Source: Hirudinaria manillensis
Taxonomy: Eukaryota; Annelida; Clitellata; Hirudinida; Hirudinidae
DNA length: 64,000 bases
Reading direction: 5' to 3'
Assembly (NCBI GenBank): GCA_034509925.1
Contig: CM067537.1
Span: 8,301,001-8,365,000 of the forward strand
Below the pieces are notes generated by a model. The model saw nothing but the letters and a program-made list of their open reading frames with translations, made no database searches and was not told where the DNA came from. Positions 62,357-64,000 of this stretch are shown one piece after another (position 1 is the first letter of the stretch; each line of letters opens with the position of its first letter). The translations under genes were made by a program, and so were the position numbers.

Positions 62357-64000
62357 AATTATAAATTGATAAATTTCATTATTGTGAACATTATAATGAA
62401 TAATTAATTATATAATAATATATGTCCTTATTTACGCCTAGTTTAGTTATCAAGGGCTATTATTTATTATTGTATATTATGTCGTTAAAAATTTTAAAGG
62501 TTAAATTATAACAAAAAATTATAAATAACAAATTAAAAAAAAAGATTAACTTTTTATTTTAAAATTCTTTATTGATAATCCGTCACCCTGGAATAAAAAA
62601 AAAAAAAGTCAAACCAGGGAATTTTCCATATCAATACTCTAACCACGTCCAACTGGGATTTACAAATTCTTGGAACTGCTTAGGTTTAACTTCAATAAAC
62701 GTCACCAGCAACTTCAGAGCCAAATTATTTATTGTTTTTATTTCAGATTTGTGACGAATTTATAAGAGCCACAAACTATCTCTCACTAGCTCGACTGCAT
62801 TATTCAATTTTATCTTGTCCTTTCTCTTTTTGTAAGAAGACTAATGATACTTTTCACTTAATACCCAAAAACGTATCAGCTATCTATTGAAGCCTCTATG
62901 GAAGTCTTTTTAACGGCTATGAACAGTGTAGTATCAATGTAACGGTAATATCAATAGAAGTATTACTAAAACTAATAATTAGTATTAATTATTAAGAATA
63001 TCGCAATTAAATCGTACTATAATAAATGTTTTAGTTAATAATAACATTATCAATTATTAATTATTTTATATATTATATTATATTTATATATTCATTGTCT
63101 GCTAGTAGTGTTAGGTATTAATCATTTTGTTATTAATAATCATTTACATAAGACTAAGTTGTTATTTCCATTATTTATGTGAATAATATGAAATATATTG
63201 ACAAAAGTTAAAAAAAAAAAATTATCAATTATAAATTCATGTAAATGTTTGTAGATCCTAGTGCTACCCACCGCATCGAGACCGGACAAACCAATGGAGT
63301 TCATTCCTCAAAACATTGCATCAACCACCCAAAGAATTGGGATTTCCGTTTCTTTATCGACAGATATTTTTAGCAAAGGTTTTCCTAAGATAATCTCTCC
63401 CCAGTCAACTTTGCCTATGCTTTTCTAAGTCTCAATAAAAGCCAGAAAACCGTATAAGAATCTATATTTTAACACAGAAAACAATTCACCTCGAATACAT
63501 CCTGTTGGATGAAGCTGATATTCAAATCTTACCCATTTCCTGGTTCACCCCGACAATTATTTTTTGTTGCTATATGATCATTTGTTGCTATTTGGGTCGT
63601 TACAGTCGTATAAGCAATTGTCCTAGCCGAACGTTATTAATATTAATGTAATCTCGTAAGACTTCGTATTACTCTTGTTGTTGGTGTTATTTTTAACTCG
63701 TCAGCATTCATGTTCTGACAAACGAGGAGAGCCAAACAGCCGATTGAAAGTCCCCTGGTGACGAACCGAACGTTGTTGTTGTTATTGTTGTTCGAACAAA
63801 TTACTGTTCCCGGATCATTCGGGTATTGTTGGAATTGTTGAAATGGCAGAAACGAGTCCTTCTGAATAAACCATGTGCAACCATTGTCCACTCGCTACCA
63901 ACCCTACCTAAGCCCATTATCCGCGATACCCACGTATCCCGAAATTCTAACACCTTGAGGTCATTCATCACCTCCATCGTCGTCGTCGTCCTCCTCCTCC
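62357..64000. other. right-end region without a firm gene
   Basis: On the plus strand 63255-63428 is open after a TTTGTAG acceptor-like site and begins ILVLPTASRPDKPMEF. On the minus strand 63643-63891 is an 82-codon frame with an Asn run and a hydrophobic stretch (LSIGCLALLVC). Either could be an exon of a gene continuing to the right, but nothing identifies them. CGT/CTC triplets lie at the very end. Confidence 0.3.

Overview
This is animal nuclear DNA, not microbial: every recognisable gene is split by short GT-AG introns, and the spaces between genes are AT-rich and crowded with microsatellites. The gene set (an M13 peptidase-family pair, CASC3, PTDSS1 and an UNC4/UNCX homeobox gene) is bilaterian. 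A (TTAGGG)n block at 57.8 kb and small introns fit an invertebrate with the ancestral TTAGGG telomere repeat rather than the TTAGG of most arthropods. The species cannot be fixed from sequence alone. All gene models below are hand-spliced from codon phase, splice sites and family similarity.

Layout. 1-5908 (minus, runs off the left edge) and 6711-12401 (minus): two tandem copies of a secreted M13 (neprilysin/ECE-like) protein, each of about 19 small exons in matching order. Both copies have lost the zinc-binding HExxH and the second ExxxD motif, so both look like pseudo-peptidases. Copy A also has a damaged exon 4. A stretch covering exons 10-11 and the intron between them is almost identical in the two copies, which suggests gene conversion. 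13821-14701 (minus; possibly one exon more at 15.6 kb): a small single-pass membrane protein I do not recognise. 14.7-20.0 kb: microsatellites and two minisatellites.

20046-25949 (minus): an eight-exon CASC3/Barentsz (exon junction complex) gene, 1122 codons plus stop, with all phases closing. 27538-32729 (plus): a thirteen-exon PTDSS1 (phosphatidylserine synthase) gene, 481 codons plus stop, all phases closing. The two are head to head across about 1.6 kb. 36172-42605 (minus): an UNC4/UNCX paired-class homeobox gene in three recognised coding exons, tail to tail with PTDSS1.

42.6-64 kb: a gene-poor stretch upstream of the homeobox gene with no exon I can defend. It is made of simple repeats: a perfect (ATC)n run of about 1.35 kb, a (CTCA)n run of about 0.65 kb, a 30-bp minisatellite, tetranucleotide arrays and the interstitial telomere-type block. 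The genes do not form a pathway together; the housekeeping genes are ordinary neighbours, and the main biological novelty is the pair of catalytically dead M13 proteins.
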